In this document: positions 1-13,600 of the stretch, piece after piece
Layout: each line of letters begins with the position of its first letter
How positions within the stretch are numbered: the first letter of the stretch is position 1
DNA from: Larimichthys crocea
Lineage: Eukaryota; Chordata; Actinopteri; Sciaenidae
Assembly: GCF_000972845.2 (NCBI RefSeq)
Contig: NC_040022.1
Coordinates: 2,982,047 to 3,046,046 of the forward strand
Length of the DNA: 64,000 bases
Reading direction: 5' to 3'
Notes under the pieces: model-generated
Told to the model about the DNA's origin: nothing
The model's database searches: none
What the model saw: the letters and a program-made list of their open reading frames with translations, nothing else
Translations under genes and position numbers: made by a program

Positions 1-57
1 ACTCAAAGCTTAATTGGAAAAAGTCAGTCTAAGAGTAGAAGTCATTTATTAGTTTTT

Positions 58-1195
58 GTGGTTACTTTGTGGCATGTAGTAAAAAAAATGTTGGATGACT
101 CCCCAGGGTTGTCCTGTTTCTCTCCAATCTGGGGTAATGATCACTTCGCTCCGGCAATATGTTGGTGTTCTGAGCGTCACATGAACGTAATATTGTCTAT
201 GTTTCCCATGAGCCTGCATGGTGTGTGTGTGTGTGCTCGACTCCTTAATCTTGGTCAAGGCCAATCTGTGTGTGCCTTTATGTGTCTATGTGTTTGTGCA
301 TAATATGTGTGTATGTGTGTGCCTTTATCATGTTCTATTCAAAAGTCCATATGCGTCACGCAAAACACCACAAGAACGACATGGGTTTTAAAGCATGGTT
401 GAACGAGGGCACAGTAAAACTACAGGATGTATATGAGGATTGTACTCTAATGTCATTCAATGAGTTAAAGGCAAAGTTTGATATACTGCAGAAGAACTTT
501 TTTTAAGTATTTACAGGTTTTATTCTGACACACTTAAACAATTCAGTGCAACAACCTCCACTCTCCATCTTAGAAACACATGCTACAACAAACTGTTTTG
601 GTAAAAGATTGATCTCCCAGTTTTATAACATGTTTGTTGAAAAGGATCTGATAGTAAAAGACAGGAGTGGGTACGAGACTCACAAGAAGATATCTCACTC
701 AGCAGATGGAGTGGAATCTGCTTAAAAACACACACTCAAACCATCAACACTCGATTGAGAACGATTTAATTGGTTAATGTGGACCTACATCTCCCCTGTG
801 CAATTAAATAAATCTGATCCTAATATACTCCATCTATGTTATAAGTGTAACAGTTACCGAGGTACATTATACCAATGTATATGGAAATGTGAAGAGATTC
901 AAAAATTCTGGAGCTCAGTGATAAGGTATATCTCTCTGTACCATTGTGTCCTGAGTTTTGTATTTTGGGCATTTTTCCAGATGACTGCACTTTGTCCTGT
1001 CAGGAAAGAAACATGGCTGACCTCTGTTTACTGCAGGACAAACGCTGTGTTGCATTGTGTTGGAAGAATGTTGGTTGTCCCTCCTTTAACCACTGGTTAA
1101 ATAACTTAACATCGAGTTTGGCTCTTGAGAAACTGACCTATATGTTATTTCTGGAACTGTTGAGATATGGAGGAGGCAGCGAGAGAATAAGATAA
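58..1195 (+). pseudogene. Degraded L1/Tx1-type LINE, ORF2 C-terminal part
   Basis: Stretches of the three forward frames read like the region downstream of the reverse transcriptase in fish L1/Tx1-type ORF2 proteins. A segment with LSCFSPIWGNDHFAP lies near 100-160, one with LMSFNELKAKFDILQKNFF near 450-505, and a Cys-rich segment near 780-1100 includes the characteristic EIQKFWSSVIRYISL. The last part, CWKNVGCPSFNHWL, is in a different frame. A run of seven T at about 498-504 produces an early stop and a frame change, so several indels separate the pieces. No reverse transcriptase core or endonuclease lies in the window. Family assignment is from memory of LINE proteins and would need a repeat-library search. 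The element is dead. Confidence 0.7.
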
Positions 1196-1295
1196 TGAAA
1201 ACAATCATTTGTTGTTGGGAATGAATGAATGAATGAATGAATATTACTGACCTAATATTCAGTGCACAGTAATTTGCTGACAAATTAGTGCAGTT

Positions 1296-1305
1296 NNNNN
1301 NNNNN
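1296..1305. other. Assembly gap (10 N)
   Basis: Ten consecutive N bases. The gap lies between the LINE remnant and a LINE-like 3' tail, so true distance and content there are unknown. Confidence 0.99.
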
Positions 1306-1339
1306 TCGTCACTGTGTGTGATGCTGCTGCTGCACTGTA

Positions 1340-1364
1340 ATTTCCAATCTTGGGATGAATAAAG

Positions 1365-1431
<67 letters not shown>
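1340..1431 (+). repeat. LINE-like 3' tail followed by (ATCT)n microsatellite
   Basis: The sequence GGGATGAATAAAG runs straight into about 16 copies of CTAT/ATCT. Fish LINEs of the L2/Maui type commonly end in a short GATGAATAAAG-like motif followed by this tetranucleotide, so this is probably such a 3' end. A (TGAA)n tract at 1221-1242 precedes the gap. Confidence 0.55.
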
Positions 1432-1433
<2 letters not shown>

Positions 1434-2057
1434 AGTCTTCTGTGACATACAACTGAATATCTCTGGGTTGTGGACAAAACAATTAATTTATTTTTGTCCT
1501 TTTCAGTATTATTAATATTTTAATTATTATTTTCATTACTGCCATATGTTTTAGGATGTTGTTGTATTAACACACAAAAAAAACAATAAATATATGTTTG
1601 TTGTTCAGTCACTTTGTTTCCCGGCACAGGTGAGATTATGGATTCCTTCCAAAGACCAGCGACCGTTTGGAGCTGCAGGGAAACAGAACAGAAGATATCT
1701 GACACAGTTTTCAAGAACATGACCTCCGTGTAAAAGTTTCAGCTCCTCCCGTGAAGAGGTTCGTTTCATTAGAGCATCAGAGGTCAGGTCTGGCAGTGAC
1801 AGAGCAGAGGAAACTTCTTTGACTTCCATCACAACACGTGATCATCACATATCTCCACCATGTCAGCAGCTCTCTGCTGTTCTGTCCACCAGGTGGCAGT
1901 ACGTTCACGTCTGTGCTGTGCAGCTTCTTCTCTGGTGATTAAAGCTGTGACTGTGAGAGGAGAGAGAAGAAGAAAGATCTGCTCTGAGAGCACGAGCCCG
2001 TCCCTCAGAGTCCACAACAGAACCTCAGATAACCCACAACAGAACCTCAGATAACCC

Positions 2058-2909
2058 ACGATCCAAAGTCCAGTCCACTATCTAAGTCCAGTCCACTAAG
2101 TCCAGTCCACTATCTAATTCCAGTCCACGATCCAAAGTCCAGTCCACGATCCAAAGTCCAGTCCACTATCTAAGTCCAGTCCACGATCCAAAGTCCAGTC
2201 CACGATCCAAAGTCCAGTCCACTATCTAAGTCCAGTCCACTATCTATGTCCAGTCCACTATCTAAGTCCAGTCCACTAAGTCCAGTCCACTATCTAATTC
2301 CAGTCCACGATCCAAAGTCCAGTCCACGATCCAAAGTCCAGTCCACTATCTAAGTCCAGTCCACGATCCAAACTCCAGTCCACGATCCAAAGTCCAGTCC
2401 ACTATCTAAGTCCAGTCCACGATACAAACTCCAGTCCACGATCCAAAGTCCAGTCCACTATCTAAGTCCAGTCCACGATCCAAAGTCCAGTCCATGACCC
2501 AAAGTCCAGTCCATGATCCAAAGTCCAGTCCACTATCTAAGTCCAGTCCACAATCCAAAGTCCAGTCCATGATCCAAAGTCCAGTCCACGATCCAAAGTC
2601 CAGTCCATGATCCAAAGTCCAGTCCACGATCCAAAGTCCATTCCACGATCCAAAGTCCAGTCCATTATCTAAGTCCAGTCCACGATCCAAAGTCCAGTTC
2701 ACGATCCAAAGTCCAGTCCACTATCTAAGTCCAGTCCACGATCCAAAGGCCAGTCCACGATCCAAAGTCCAGTTCACGATCCAAAGTCCAGTTCACTATC
2801 TAAGTCCAGTCCACGATCCAAAGTCCAGTCCACTATCTAAGTCCAGTCCACGATCCAAAGTCCAGTCCACTTTCTAAGTCCAGTCCATTATCTAAATCAA
2901 GTCCACGAT
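2058..2909. repeat. 18/19-bp minisatellite array
   Basis: About 45 tandem units built on CCAGTCCACGATCCAAAGT (19 bp) interleaved with CCAGTCCACTATCTAAGT (18 bp). The two unit types alternate in a partly repeated higher-order pattern; for example, 2088-2270 resembles 2270-2400. Long open frames on the minus strand here arise only from periodicity. Confidence 0.95.
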
Positions 2910-4374
2910 TCATGTTCGTTAATGAACACTCTTAATGATGAAAACTCAAAGTACAGTGGAGGAAAGTACTTTGACTCGAGTACCACACTGTAGTACAACA
3001 ATAAAGTACTTATAGTGAATATTCCCATGATGTACTTTTACTTCATGACACTTCAGACTTCATGTTGAGTCTTTAAAACGTCTGAATGTTTGTCAGGTCT
3101 TTTTATTCATCACTCAGATAAAGTTTGTAACGAGGCTCCTACAGATAATCGATAATCTGTAAAGTATCGATGAGTCTGTCATCCTGCTTCGCCTGCAGCT
3201 GCATTTCAGCCGTTTTCACAGAATATACAATTTGAGATGATGCAGCCAGTTTGAAACCAAAACCCGTTTAATGTGTGGAAAAAGTTTTGAATGAATCATA
3301 AAGCAGAAAATGTTGTGATAATTCTTTAAGTTAAAGTGTGCGAGCAGTGTGTGCAGTGGAAAAGCCCTTTAACGCCGTCAGTCTGTCCTGGTGCCGAGCT
3401 CGGCTGGAAGTCTCCTTCAGGCCAGGACAGAGATCCATCTGGGAACAGTTAGCCAGCGTCTGAAACCGTAAACCAGACCAAACTCTGCACCACAACAAGA
3501 CCTCTGCTCGCTTCAGAGCTCCACCATGTGACGGACCAACAGCTCCAGCAGCACACGTACACACATCTTCATGTGTGTGTTCATCTGTGTGTGTGTGTGT
3601 TCATCTGTGTGTGTGTTTTCTGAAAAACAGGACAGACAGTGCTGTGATTGGTTTATTGCAGGGCAGCCGTCCCTCCCTGTTTTACAACGTTGGACTTTAT
3701 TAAGATCAGACGAGCTTTATTAGCCCACGACAGACTGCAGCACACAACAACAACCTGCAACAAGCAGTCTGAAGGGAAACGTTTAAATAACGTTTGCTTT
3801 CTGTTTCCTGTGATGTCACGTCACGTGGCTGTAAATTAATATGTCATGTTATTGTAGCTTTGTCCTTCATTGCAGAACGTAGCGTTTAAAATGTGATTCA
3901 CAGTCACACCATGAGAAAGAAAAACTTCTGCAGACACAGATCAGTTTAGAGAGACAAAGATGAACAGCAGGAACAATAATAATCAAAAATATAATTATAG
4001 TAGAAATATGACTAATAATAATAACAATAATAATAATAACAGTATCTGTGGTGGATGTCATCTGGACCACAGCGCAGGCTCGACCAATCCCCAATCTCGG
4101 TGTAGCCACGATCCACGAGAGCTGAGAGGAAGAAGCTCAGTTAGTAACAAGTACTGATGACAGATGGAGAGCTCAGTGCATCATGGGAAGTCCCTCAGCA
4201 GTCCATAGGCCAATAGCAGCATGACTAACGGACAGGTAAGGACTCACCTGAGCAGCTCCAACTATAAGCTCTATTAAAGAGGAACGTCTTAAAGGAGGTC
4301 TACCTCCAGAACCAGAACTGTGAGCTGGTTCTACAGGAGAGGATCTTATTAGTTGAAGGCTCTGACTAACAAAT
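2910..4374. other. Gene-free flank, simple repeats only
   Basis: No exon with recognisable protein similarity was seen. It contains a (TG)n tract at about 3572-3615 and an A/T-rich (AAT)n-like tract at about 3965-4045. Confidence 0.5.
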
Positions 4375-4715
4375 CTACTTTTGGAGACTAGAGGAACCAC
4401 AAGGAACCATGAGGAACCACAAGGAACCCTGAGAAACCATGAGGAACCATGCGGAACCATGAGGAACCACGATGAACCATGAGGAATCATGAGGAACTGC
4501 AAGGAACCACAAGGAATCTTAAGGAACCACAAGAAATCATGAAGAACCACGAGGAATCTTAAGAAACACGAGGAACCATGAGAAACCACGAGGAACCAAC
4601 GAGGAACCACGAGGAATCGTAAGGAACCACAAGGAACCACGAGGAATCTTAAGGAACCACAAGGAACCACAAGGAACCACGAGGAACCATGAGGAACCAC
4701 GAGGAACCATGAATT
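4375..4715. repeat. 9-10-bp minisatellite (GGAACCACA-type)
   Basis: Roughly 35 degenerate tandem copies of GGAACCACA / GGAACCATGA with substitutions. The 182-aa minus-strand open frame here (WFLVVP repeats) is low complexity and reflects the repeat. Confidence 0.9.
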
Positions 4716-4778
4716 TGACATTTAGAGGTTTCTTATTGGCAGAGTGGTCATGTAACTGTCAGGCCTGTTGGAAGGTGA

Positions 4779-5261
4779 GTGGACACCAGTGGACTCCTGG
4801 AACCTAAAGCAGAGTTTCTCTTGAGGAAGGTTCATGTTAAAGGAAGACTGGCTGGACTTTTCATCTGCAGGATGGTGAAGATCTTATTGGTCCTCCAGTC
4901 CGTCTCTCTGAAGTCTCAGTCTGAGAAGGTGGAGGTGTTTGTGGATTATGAGGAAGGTCTGCTCTCCTTTTATGACTCTACCCATACTTCAGTACTAATA
5001 CTGGTGGTCAAACCTTCTCCTCTGATCATCTCCTGTCAATCAAACAGAGTAGAAGACTCTTCTCCTTCTTCTTCTTCTTCTTCTCCTTCTTCTTCTCCTT
5101 CTTCTCCTTCTGTCAACATGACACTGAGGACTTTATTTTCAGGTAGAAAAGCTGCTTCATGTTGTTTGATCGATCATCTGCATTCTGAATCTCGTTATTA
5201 TTTCCTGAATGAACTTCAACAAAGACCTCCACCACTGATGGAGACTGTCCAGATCAGCTGA
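4779..5261 (+). pseudogene. B30.2/SPRY domain remnant
   Basis: Residues 49-65 of this open frame (about 4923-4973) read KVEVFVDYEEGLLSFYD. This is the signature of the PRY-SPRY (B30.2) domain of fish TRIM and NLR proteins, where a Val-Asp-Tyr-Glu core precedes a conserved Ser-Phe-Tyr-Asp. The preceding residues fit the end of the previous SPRY strand loosely. The following residues, which should form the rest of SPRY, are replaced by a Ser-rich stretch encoded by a TTCTCC repeat. No RING, B-box, NACHT or other partner exon lies nearby. I read it as a relic of a large expanded family. Which parent gene it came from cannot be told. Confidence 0.6.
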
Positions 5262-6151
5262 CAGTGGGTGGAGGTTCCTCCTCCTTCCTGTGATTGACAG
5301 CTGCATTAACAGATTTACAGCTGACCATCAGCCAAACGCTCTTTCTGCAGGAATGTGAAACACGTTTGCTTCTTCCAGCTCCCCCTCTTTCTTTTCTTTC
5401 CCTCCGCTTCATAAATAACCGTCAGATTTTCTTCTCTTTGTCTCTTTATTCAGGCTCGAGTCCATCGTGAACTTTGCGTGAACGCTCAGCGATCATGTGT
5501 CAGGTCTCTGCACACGAAGATTATCGAAGGAAAATCTGTTTTTATATTTTATTTCACAAACTCATTTGAATCCAACCAAACAGATCGTTATGACTCAGAT
5601 GTTTGTTTCTCTGTATTCGTCTTGAAGCTGAGTGTCAGGGAATGAAGCGTCTGTTCATTGTTTGGTGGTTGAAATGACGTCAGAGCTTCTTCTTCTGGTG
5701 TCTGACGCTCTTCTTCACGTTTCACTTTGTTAAGATGACTTCAAATTCATATTTGAAACTTTTGTCTGTTTGTTTTCTTCAAGTAGTTTTTAATGGTTTC
5801 ATTTTCTTTCCAGACACTGTCAGAGTTTCTTCCAGACTAACCTGATGACCTCATGATGACAGCAGCACTGACGTTTATTCTTCATAAGATACAAATGTCG
5901 AATATTATTATAAATATTTGGAAGTTTTGATTTTTTGAAAGTTTCTAAAAGGAAAAAACTGTTCAGTGAACTGCAGAAACATTCAAGAAGCCCAGAGAGT
6001 TTAATTACTGAACTATTGATTATTATTATTATTATTATTGATCTTCTTATACATATCAGCTAACACACAAAAACCAAATCTGAACCTTGAAACAACAGTT
6101 AACCTTGCGTCCCCACAATGTATTTGTATGTGAACTGGTGTTCATTGTAAG

Positions 6152-6223
<72 letters not shown>

Positions 6224-7237
6224 CCTCCCTGGACGGCAGCAGGCTGCTGGAAATAACAAGTGGAAACTCGGAGTGAAAGCAGCAGAGTTAAAGTGAAACA
6301 GACGATTAAAGAGCCTGAGGGTCAGTCAGTGAACGCAACACTGTGTTACTGCCCAACATACGTCCTGTCCACTCAGACAGACAGACAGGCGCACAGGCAG
6401 ACAGACAGGTGAACTGTCACCTGCTGACATTTGTTTCTTAAAGGCGTAACAAACAATCAATGATCTCATTTCCTGTTCTCACGATGATGTCACGTCTGAA
6501 TTTTCAGATTTTGTTCTGCTCCGTGAATCGTGTCACACACGTGTCTTTGCATTCATGACATTATTTCCCTGTTAGCCAATCAGAAGGCTTCGTCTGAAAC
6601 CACATCTCCTGTTTTTGGTGCATTCACACCTGCTGAGACGTTTAACAGGTCATTCATTCAGAGCTTCTCGTGGAGGAACAGTGACGCTGGAGGTTTCTGT
6701 GTTTGTGCTCAGGACATTTAGTCTGCTGTGTCCAAACTGCAGTAAGCACAGAGTGACTGTGGAAACCACAGGAACACACAGAATGTGTGGAAGGTAAACA
6801 CATTCCCTATAGGTTTAAAGTCTGAGCAGCACCAGGACCTGGACCTGGACCTGGGCAGAACAGAACAGAGAGCGACTCATTTGCATACCGGACCTTCAGC
6901 AATCACCAACAGTAACTGCAGAGCCACTTGGTGACTGTGAACGTCACAGCAGCTGGTTTCCAGTGAAGCTGTCTGACTGTTTCTGTCTTCAGCTGTTTGA
7001 TGATCGCAGCTCCTCAAAGCCTGATCCTCACAGACAGACGCACTTATCTTTATTACTGATGACCCGGGTTCTGCTCCATGACTCTGTAACTTTATTTTGA
7101 AAGGTAGAGGTGTCTTCCTTTCTCTGCAGGATTATTGGACAGATGTTCACATCTGGTCACAGACGACTAATGGAGGCATTTCCTGTTTGTACCCCAATCA
7201 GGACGTCAAAGCTCCAGTTTTTAAAAAGGGAAGGTGA

Positions 7238-7240
<3 letters not shown>
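5262..7240. other. 5' flank of itga11, no gene recognised
   Basis: No protein-like exon was seen. It holds a pure (CA)n microsatellite at 6162-6221 and an (ATT)n tract near 6018-6040. The itga11 promoter should be in or next to the right end, but no TATA box or other site could be assigned with confidence. Confidence 0.4.
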
Positions 7241-7282
<42 letters not shown>

Positions 7283-7376
7283 CAGGAGGAGGTGTGTTTA
7301 CTGCGCTCCTCCTCCTCCTCCTCCTCTTCTCGTCCTCTCAGTCTCTCCTTCATCAGAGCAGCACAGTTCAGAATCA

Positions 7377-7416
<40 letters not shown>
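7241..7416 (+). repeat. (GT)n ... (CTC)n ... (AC)n cluster just upstream of the itga11 start codon
   Basis: A pure (GT)20 tract (7241-7281), a (CTC)n stretch (about 7306-7330) and a pure (AC)18 tract (7381-7416) lie in the last 200 bases before the ATG at 7439. If transcribed they form part of the 5' UTR or proximal promoter. The GT and AC tracts are complementary. Confidence 0.9.
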
Positions 7417-7418
<2 letters not shown>

Positions 7419-7438
7419 TCTCTGTTTCAAACACACTC

Positions 7439-7493
7439 ATGGATTATTACCGGCTTCTTCTTCTTCTGCTGTCGACCTGCAGCTTCCTGCCAG
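7439..7493 (+). CDS. itga11: itga11 exon 1: start codon and signal peptide
   Basis: ATG at 7439-7441 opens [18 protein letters not shown], a typical signal peptide with a Leu-rich core. The exon ends in phase 1 at CCAG before donor GTGAGC (7494). It joins exon 2 at 14096 to give Asp-Leu-Gln. Intron 1 (7494-14095, 6.6 kb) contains only repeats that I can recognise. Confidence 0.85.
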
Positions 7494-10400
7494 GTGAGCG
7501 AGTGTTTGTGTCCGACAGGTGATGACGATCAAAGAGTTCATTAGAGAAAGAACGTGTTGTCATGGTAACAGATAGACTGCACAGAAAGATGCTGATTTAT
7601 GTTTCTGAACATTTGACTGTTTGTCGTCTGCACACGCGTGTTTGTTTCCACACGGAGAGACCTGTGTGTGTGTGTGTGTGTGTGAGTGTGTGTGTGTGTG
7701 ACAGAGTCTTTGTCATCAATACTACACTGTAAAAAAGATTACTGTCAAACTATAACTGTGGATTTACTGACATGTGTAACATCTCTGAATTGCTACAATC
7801 AAACACCAACCACCATAAAGTGATGACACAAATGTTTCTACAGAGAAAGGCCGTTAACATCCAGATGAATTAATGAGCTATATATTTAATTACAGGTCAC
7901 TGCTGTCATTTGACATGCATTTGTACATAATATAAGAAAACATCTAATAATTTCTCTGTACAATGAGAAATAACGGTAATAATATCTTAGAATTTGAACA
8001 GTTTGGTCTGTAATTTACAGAACTTTTCCGTAAACTTCCGGACTCGCAGCATTGATGAGCTTAAATGATTTAAAGACTCAGCTTAAGGTCCACTTACTGA
8101 CTCTGTTTAGGAGCTTTCAGCTTGGTCTCAGTTCTTCTTCTCAGGTGATGGTCATCCTCTGGGGAGCAGGAATCAGCTCTTTTACAAACTCTGACTGTTT
8201 GACGTGAACGTGACGCCCGAGGAAAGATTTTAGTGTTCAGCCTCAGTTATTCTACCGCTTCAGTATATACAGCAGCAAGTGAACGCATCACTGTCTGCTG
8301 CACTGGCTGCAACAATAAGGTCTGATTCTAGAGTCTTATGGAGAAATGAGCTCAGTAAACAGGTTCCTCACTGTTTGTGCTCAGTCTTCTCTCGCGCAGC
8401 ATGACGTTCATTCAGTGAATTATGGTCAGGTTTGGAGGAAAATAGATGATAGATATTTTGGATGATTTATGGCGGGGCTACCAAGTCCAGCTCGACACAC
8501 CGGACTCAAACCACGCAGCTGTGATCAAATCTGAATCCAGATTCTGTTCCTGCATCGACAGACAGATTTTAGTTTCAGTCTAGATGGAATACGAGAACGT
8601 TTGAGACGAGACGGGACCACGAACCAACAGCAGCCCAACTCACAGAACGTCCAAATATGTGTCTCACTTCTCAAACATAAACTTTCTTTGAGTCCATCAG
8701 TGCGTTCACTCTGTGTCGATCTCTGAAGATGGAGGCTGATCTCTGAAGGTGGAGGCTGATCTCTGAAGGTGGAGGCTGAGGAAGCTGTTGGAGCTCAAGA
8801 GGTCAAGAGGAATCCCTCAAGATCCAAATACGATCTGTACACATGATTTATATTTTGACATCAGATGATGCACGGTCACACGACCTGCTGAAATGATCTC
8901 ACTACATCAAGAAGTACAGAGTACTACACAGAGAGTACTAATGGAAGTATCTGAGTTGAGACACAGCGTTGGTCACTTGGTGACGTCCAAGCTCAAGGCT
9001 CCACAAACCACCAACATCTCAGAAGCTTCTCATTTATTCTTTCCGAGGGAAATGTAATGTTTGACAGTGAAGTGACGCTTCAGAGAAAAGGTCACCACCC
9101 TCTCACATCTGTTCATCTCAATTTCACGGCAATCTGGCAGCTGGCAGTTGTGATACATGTGGACAAAAGATGAGCAGATGGATCGACACATCCTGCACAT
9201 TTAGTAAAGTTCGAGCGTTTCAGTCCCGGCGGATGAAATCAGAGCCCGTTTTCCTGCTTCGCCCTGATTAAATTGTGTTTCCATACATTGAAGCTGGAGC
9301 ATCTCGATCCCACCAGACCCTGAATTCAATTTGTGCAGCGTTTGGGTGTGATGGCTGCGAGGCGTGGATGTTTCCCTCGGGGTTGATGGGCGATGTGAAG
9401 GCTGTTTCTGCAGGAACTCACAGGCTGAAATGGTTTTTTAACTGTTCTGTTGTGGCTTTTAGGCTCAAGCAGCAACACATCCGTCATGATGGTGTTGTTG
9501 TTGCTTGACAGCCTGCGGTTGGTTAACACCACCTGCCTCGTTTGCACCTCCGGCAGCTGCAGACAGGTGTGGTTGATCACATCTGGAAGCAGATGTTACC
9601 TGCAGCTTCTGAAGTCTTTAAATGGATTCTCTCTGTGAATCGATGAAGCTCGTTCTTGTTTTAAACTCCGTCCATGTGGCACTTCACTCATACAAAACAA
9701 ACTGCATTAGAAATATGACTTGGCAGAGTGGTGCTGCTGGCCTGGCATCACAGCGGCACTTCATAGTAACCACAGACACGCACTGCTTTTATTTGGTCTG
9801 TAACGAAGAAGCAGCTTCAGGGACAGGCTGATAAATTTGTCTCAGGCATAAAAAACTTTTATATAACTAAAGAAAATAAAGAACTCTGACTCAGACCTTT
9901 CATACGTGTCATCTTATGTAAGAGAAACTTTCACACCAGACTTCATTTAAAAAAATCCAGATTTAACGTGTCCTCGCTCACAGAAAGACAAAGTTACGTG
10001 ACAGGATGTAACTCGATATATTTTCTGGACCAGCACGCAGCAGCTTTGAATCCATCCACCGTTTCAGTCGAGTGTGATCGAGATATTTAACACAAACACT
10101 GAAGATTTGGAGGTTTGCCAAAGATCTCACAGTGAGGTCTATTTAGCAGACGTTTAGACGTTCTGGAGCTTTTGACCAGAAACAAACACTGAATTCAACG
10201 TGAAGACAGTGAAGCACTGTGATACGAGGATGTTTCTCACACTGTGGCGTGTAATAGACATACTGAAGAGGATATGCATTTTTTAAATGCATGTTTCAAC
10301 AAGACAAAGAGCCCAAACACACGCGACGTCAGTCACAGCCTGCTGCATGTTGCTTTGACACAAATTAGACAGGTCAGAAAATATTCTGCAGACCATCGGG

Positions 10401-10578
10401 GGATGTGACCTCTGACCTCTGCCTGCCTGATGGAGGAAGCTCCGCTCGACCTGATCAGACTTTTTTATTTTAGGCTTCTTTTATTTTTTAAGTTCTCAGC
10501 AGCGACTTTGTTTCTATCTGAGCCGTCGCTGCAGTAGCTGCAGCTGGATGTTAATCTGTTTTCAATTATGACAGCAGC

Positions 10579-10625
<47 letters not shown>

Positions 10626-13600
10626 GAACAAAGTCACAAAGACTCTTCGGCTGTGTCAAAAAATGAGAGAAATGTGTGACGGGTGCCAGCGAGGATCATC
10701 CACATCAGTCCAGTCACACAGTGGGAGACTCAGACTTGGACGTGGACGTCGTGTCTTCACTCATGAGCCGGGGTTTGTCTCAGCTCGGACAGGAAACAAA
10801 CGCACCTTAAAGACAGAGACAGTTCTCCCATCATTCCTCTTTTTCTTTTGATTCATCTCCAGGCGAAACACTTCAGAGCACAAAGGTCACGGGGTCACGG
10901 TGGAGTTTAAAGGTCACAGGATGGAGGGACATGAGCGCCTGGCTCAAAGACACTAAAACAGAACTCTGGATACACTTTAACTGCTCAGCATCACTGTGAG
11001 ACAGACTGAGACAATGCTTTAAGACGTCCCCGCAGACTGTCTAAAACCTGGACGTAGTCTCCGTGACGTCCCCACAGACTGTCTAAAACCTGGACATAGT
11101 CTCTGTGACGTCCCCAGCGCAGACGTCTAAAACCTGGACGTAGTCTCCGTGACGTCCCCGCAGACTGTCTAAAACCTGGACGTAGTCTCTGAGACGTCCC
11201 CGCAGACTGTCTAAAACCTGGACGTAGTCTCCGTGATCATACCCACCTGTCAATCAAAGCGTTCCCCGCCGCTTAACAAAAACGCCTGCATAACTTTAAG
11301 CCTTAATATAATGTGAACAGGTGAGTTGTATATAAATTCACCCTCAGTACAGTTGTCATGAACGGGGAAATTAGCTACAGAGACCAAAACTGTTTTTTGT
11401 ACCAGGCTGTAAACATGTTTATTTCTGCTGTGAAGTTGGACATTTGGACATGGGGACTTATGGAGACTGACTCACTTCTGGAGCCAGCCTCAGGTGGACG
11501 TTAGAGGAACTGCAGGTTGTGTGTTCACTTCAAACTTTAGACTGAAGTCTTGGGGTTGACCTGAATGTTGTAAATGTGTTTTTAAAAGTCTGAGATGGAC
11601 ACAGAGCTCAAACACTGATAACAGCTGCTGACACCTCCAACGCTGAGCATGAAACCAGGAGGAGGGAAAAATGAAGACGCTTCATCTGTTTTTAGGATCT
11701 GTCTCTCTCTCCCTCTGATCCAATAGACGAGGAATGCTTCCTTCCTATTTTTATCATTTCATCCTCGTGTTGATGACACAGAGTAAATTCAGGATGAAAT
11801 CTTTTCTTCCTTCTTTTTTCCAGGCTGATTTCAGTTTCCTGTCGCAGTGACGTCATTTTCATCGTCCGTTATTATCCGACTTTCTGTCAGACTTGGCAGC
11901 GTCACAGACTTCCAGTCCTCCCTCCTGCTCCTGTCAACTGTCCTCCAGATAAAGACTTTAATTGAAACCAGAAGAAGTTCCAGAGTCTGCCTGTGCAGGA
12001 GGAAGACGAAGGAGGAGGACGAGGGAGTTTAGTGAAGGACGTTCGGAGCGTTCTCACCTCCACGTGTCCACGTCAGGAGTTCATCATGGCATAAATCAAA
12101 CAGAGGAAAGAAAACATCGAGGCGTTGTAATTCATGCCTAATTATCACAGGAGAAGCTTTTAGACTCCACAGTTCAGATGAGACAGCGATAACGATGAAT
12201 ATATAAACTTCAAGTATCATAATCAAACTGAAACATTTGATGCAAAGAAACTCTGTGAGGATCACCTGACCATCGGCCGCATCATTTCCTGTTGCTCATT
12301 TTCCTTTTGTCTGATTGGTTGACATGTTTGTGTTTGAACTTTAAACCGACAGAAAACGACTGTAAAATGTTTTTTCTTTTACGATTCTATGTTTGAGTTT
12401 TTCTGACGCATGCTGAGAAAACAATAGAAGAGAAGATCTTTACTGCCACTATGCAGAACGAAGCTGAAGCGCTTCAGTTCAGGAAGTACAAGCTTTGTAC
12501 ACACAGTACACACAGTACACACAGTACACACATACAGTACACACAGTACATACAGTACACACATACAGTACACACAGTACACACATACAGTACACACAGT
12601 ACATACAGTACACACATACAGTACACACAGTACACACAGTACACACATACAGTACACACAGTACATACAGTACACACATACAGTACACACAGTACACACA
12701 TACAGTACACACAGTACACACAGTACACACACACAGTACACACAGTACACACATACAGCATCAGACCAAGGAAGCTGGTTTGATTTTGAGCTACCTGCAG
12801 ATTCTTGAAGGTTAATTTGTCAGTTTGTCAGTTTGTTTGTTTGTTTGTTTGTCAGTTTGTCAGTTTGTCAGTTTGTTTGTTTGTTTGTTTGTCAGTTTGT
12901 CAGTTTGTCAGTTTGTTTGTTTGTCAGTTTGTCAGTTTGTCAGTTTGTTTGTTTGTCAGTTTGTCAGTTTGTTTGTTTGTTTGTCAGTTTGTCAGTTTGT
13001 TTGTTTGTCAGTTTGTCAGTTTGTCAGTTTGTTTGTTTGTCAGTTTGTCAGTTTGGGTTTTTCAGTTTGGTTGTACGAGGTTCTGACCCACAGTGGCTGT
13101 ATTTGTTGTCTGACCCTTAATACTGCAGAGTGAGACATAAAGAGACATAGAGAGACATAGAGAGACATAAAGAGACATAGAGAGACATAGAGAGACAGTG
13201 AGACATAAAGAGACATAAAGAGACATAGAGAGACAGTGAGACATAGAGAGACATAAAGAGACATAGAGAGACATAGAGAGACATAGGGAGCATAAAGAGA
13301 CATAGAGAGACAGTGAGACAGGTTGGAGAAGCAGACGGCAGCGTTCATATGGATTTATGATCTTGTTAAAGGCTCCAGACTTGGTTCTTTTTAGATGGCA
13401 GAACACACGACAGGCTGGTCCACATCTACTGCAGACAGAACCTCATACAAAAACATGAAGCTTCCCTTTAACCTCCAGCTGTTTCTATGTGTTATGTGAA
13501 GGTCTTGGCTGAATGAGTCCACGCTAGCACAAGCCGTCCTTTGTGAACCATCATTTCAGTCTTTGTTGTGCTGTTTTGGATTTGTCCATTTTTGGATTTC

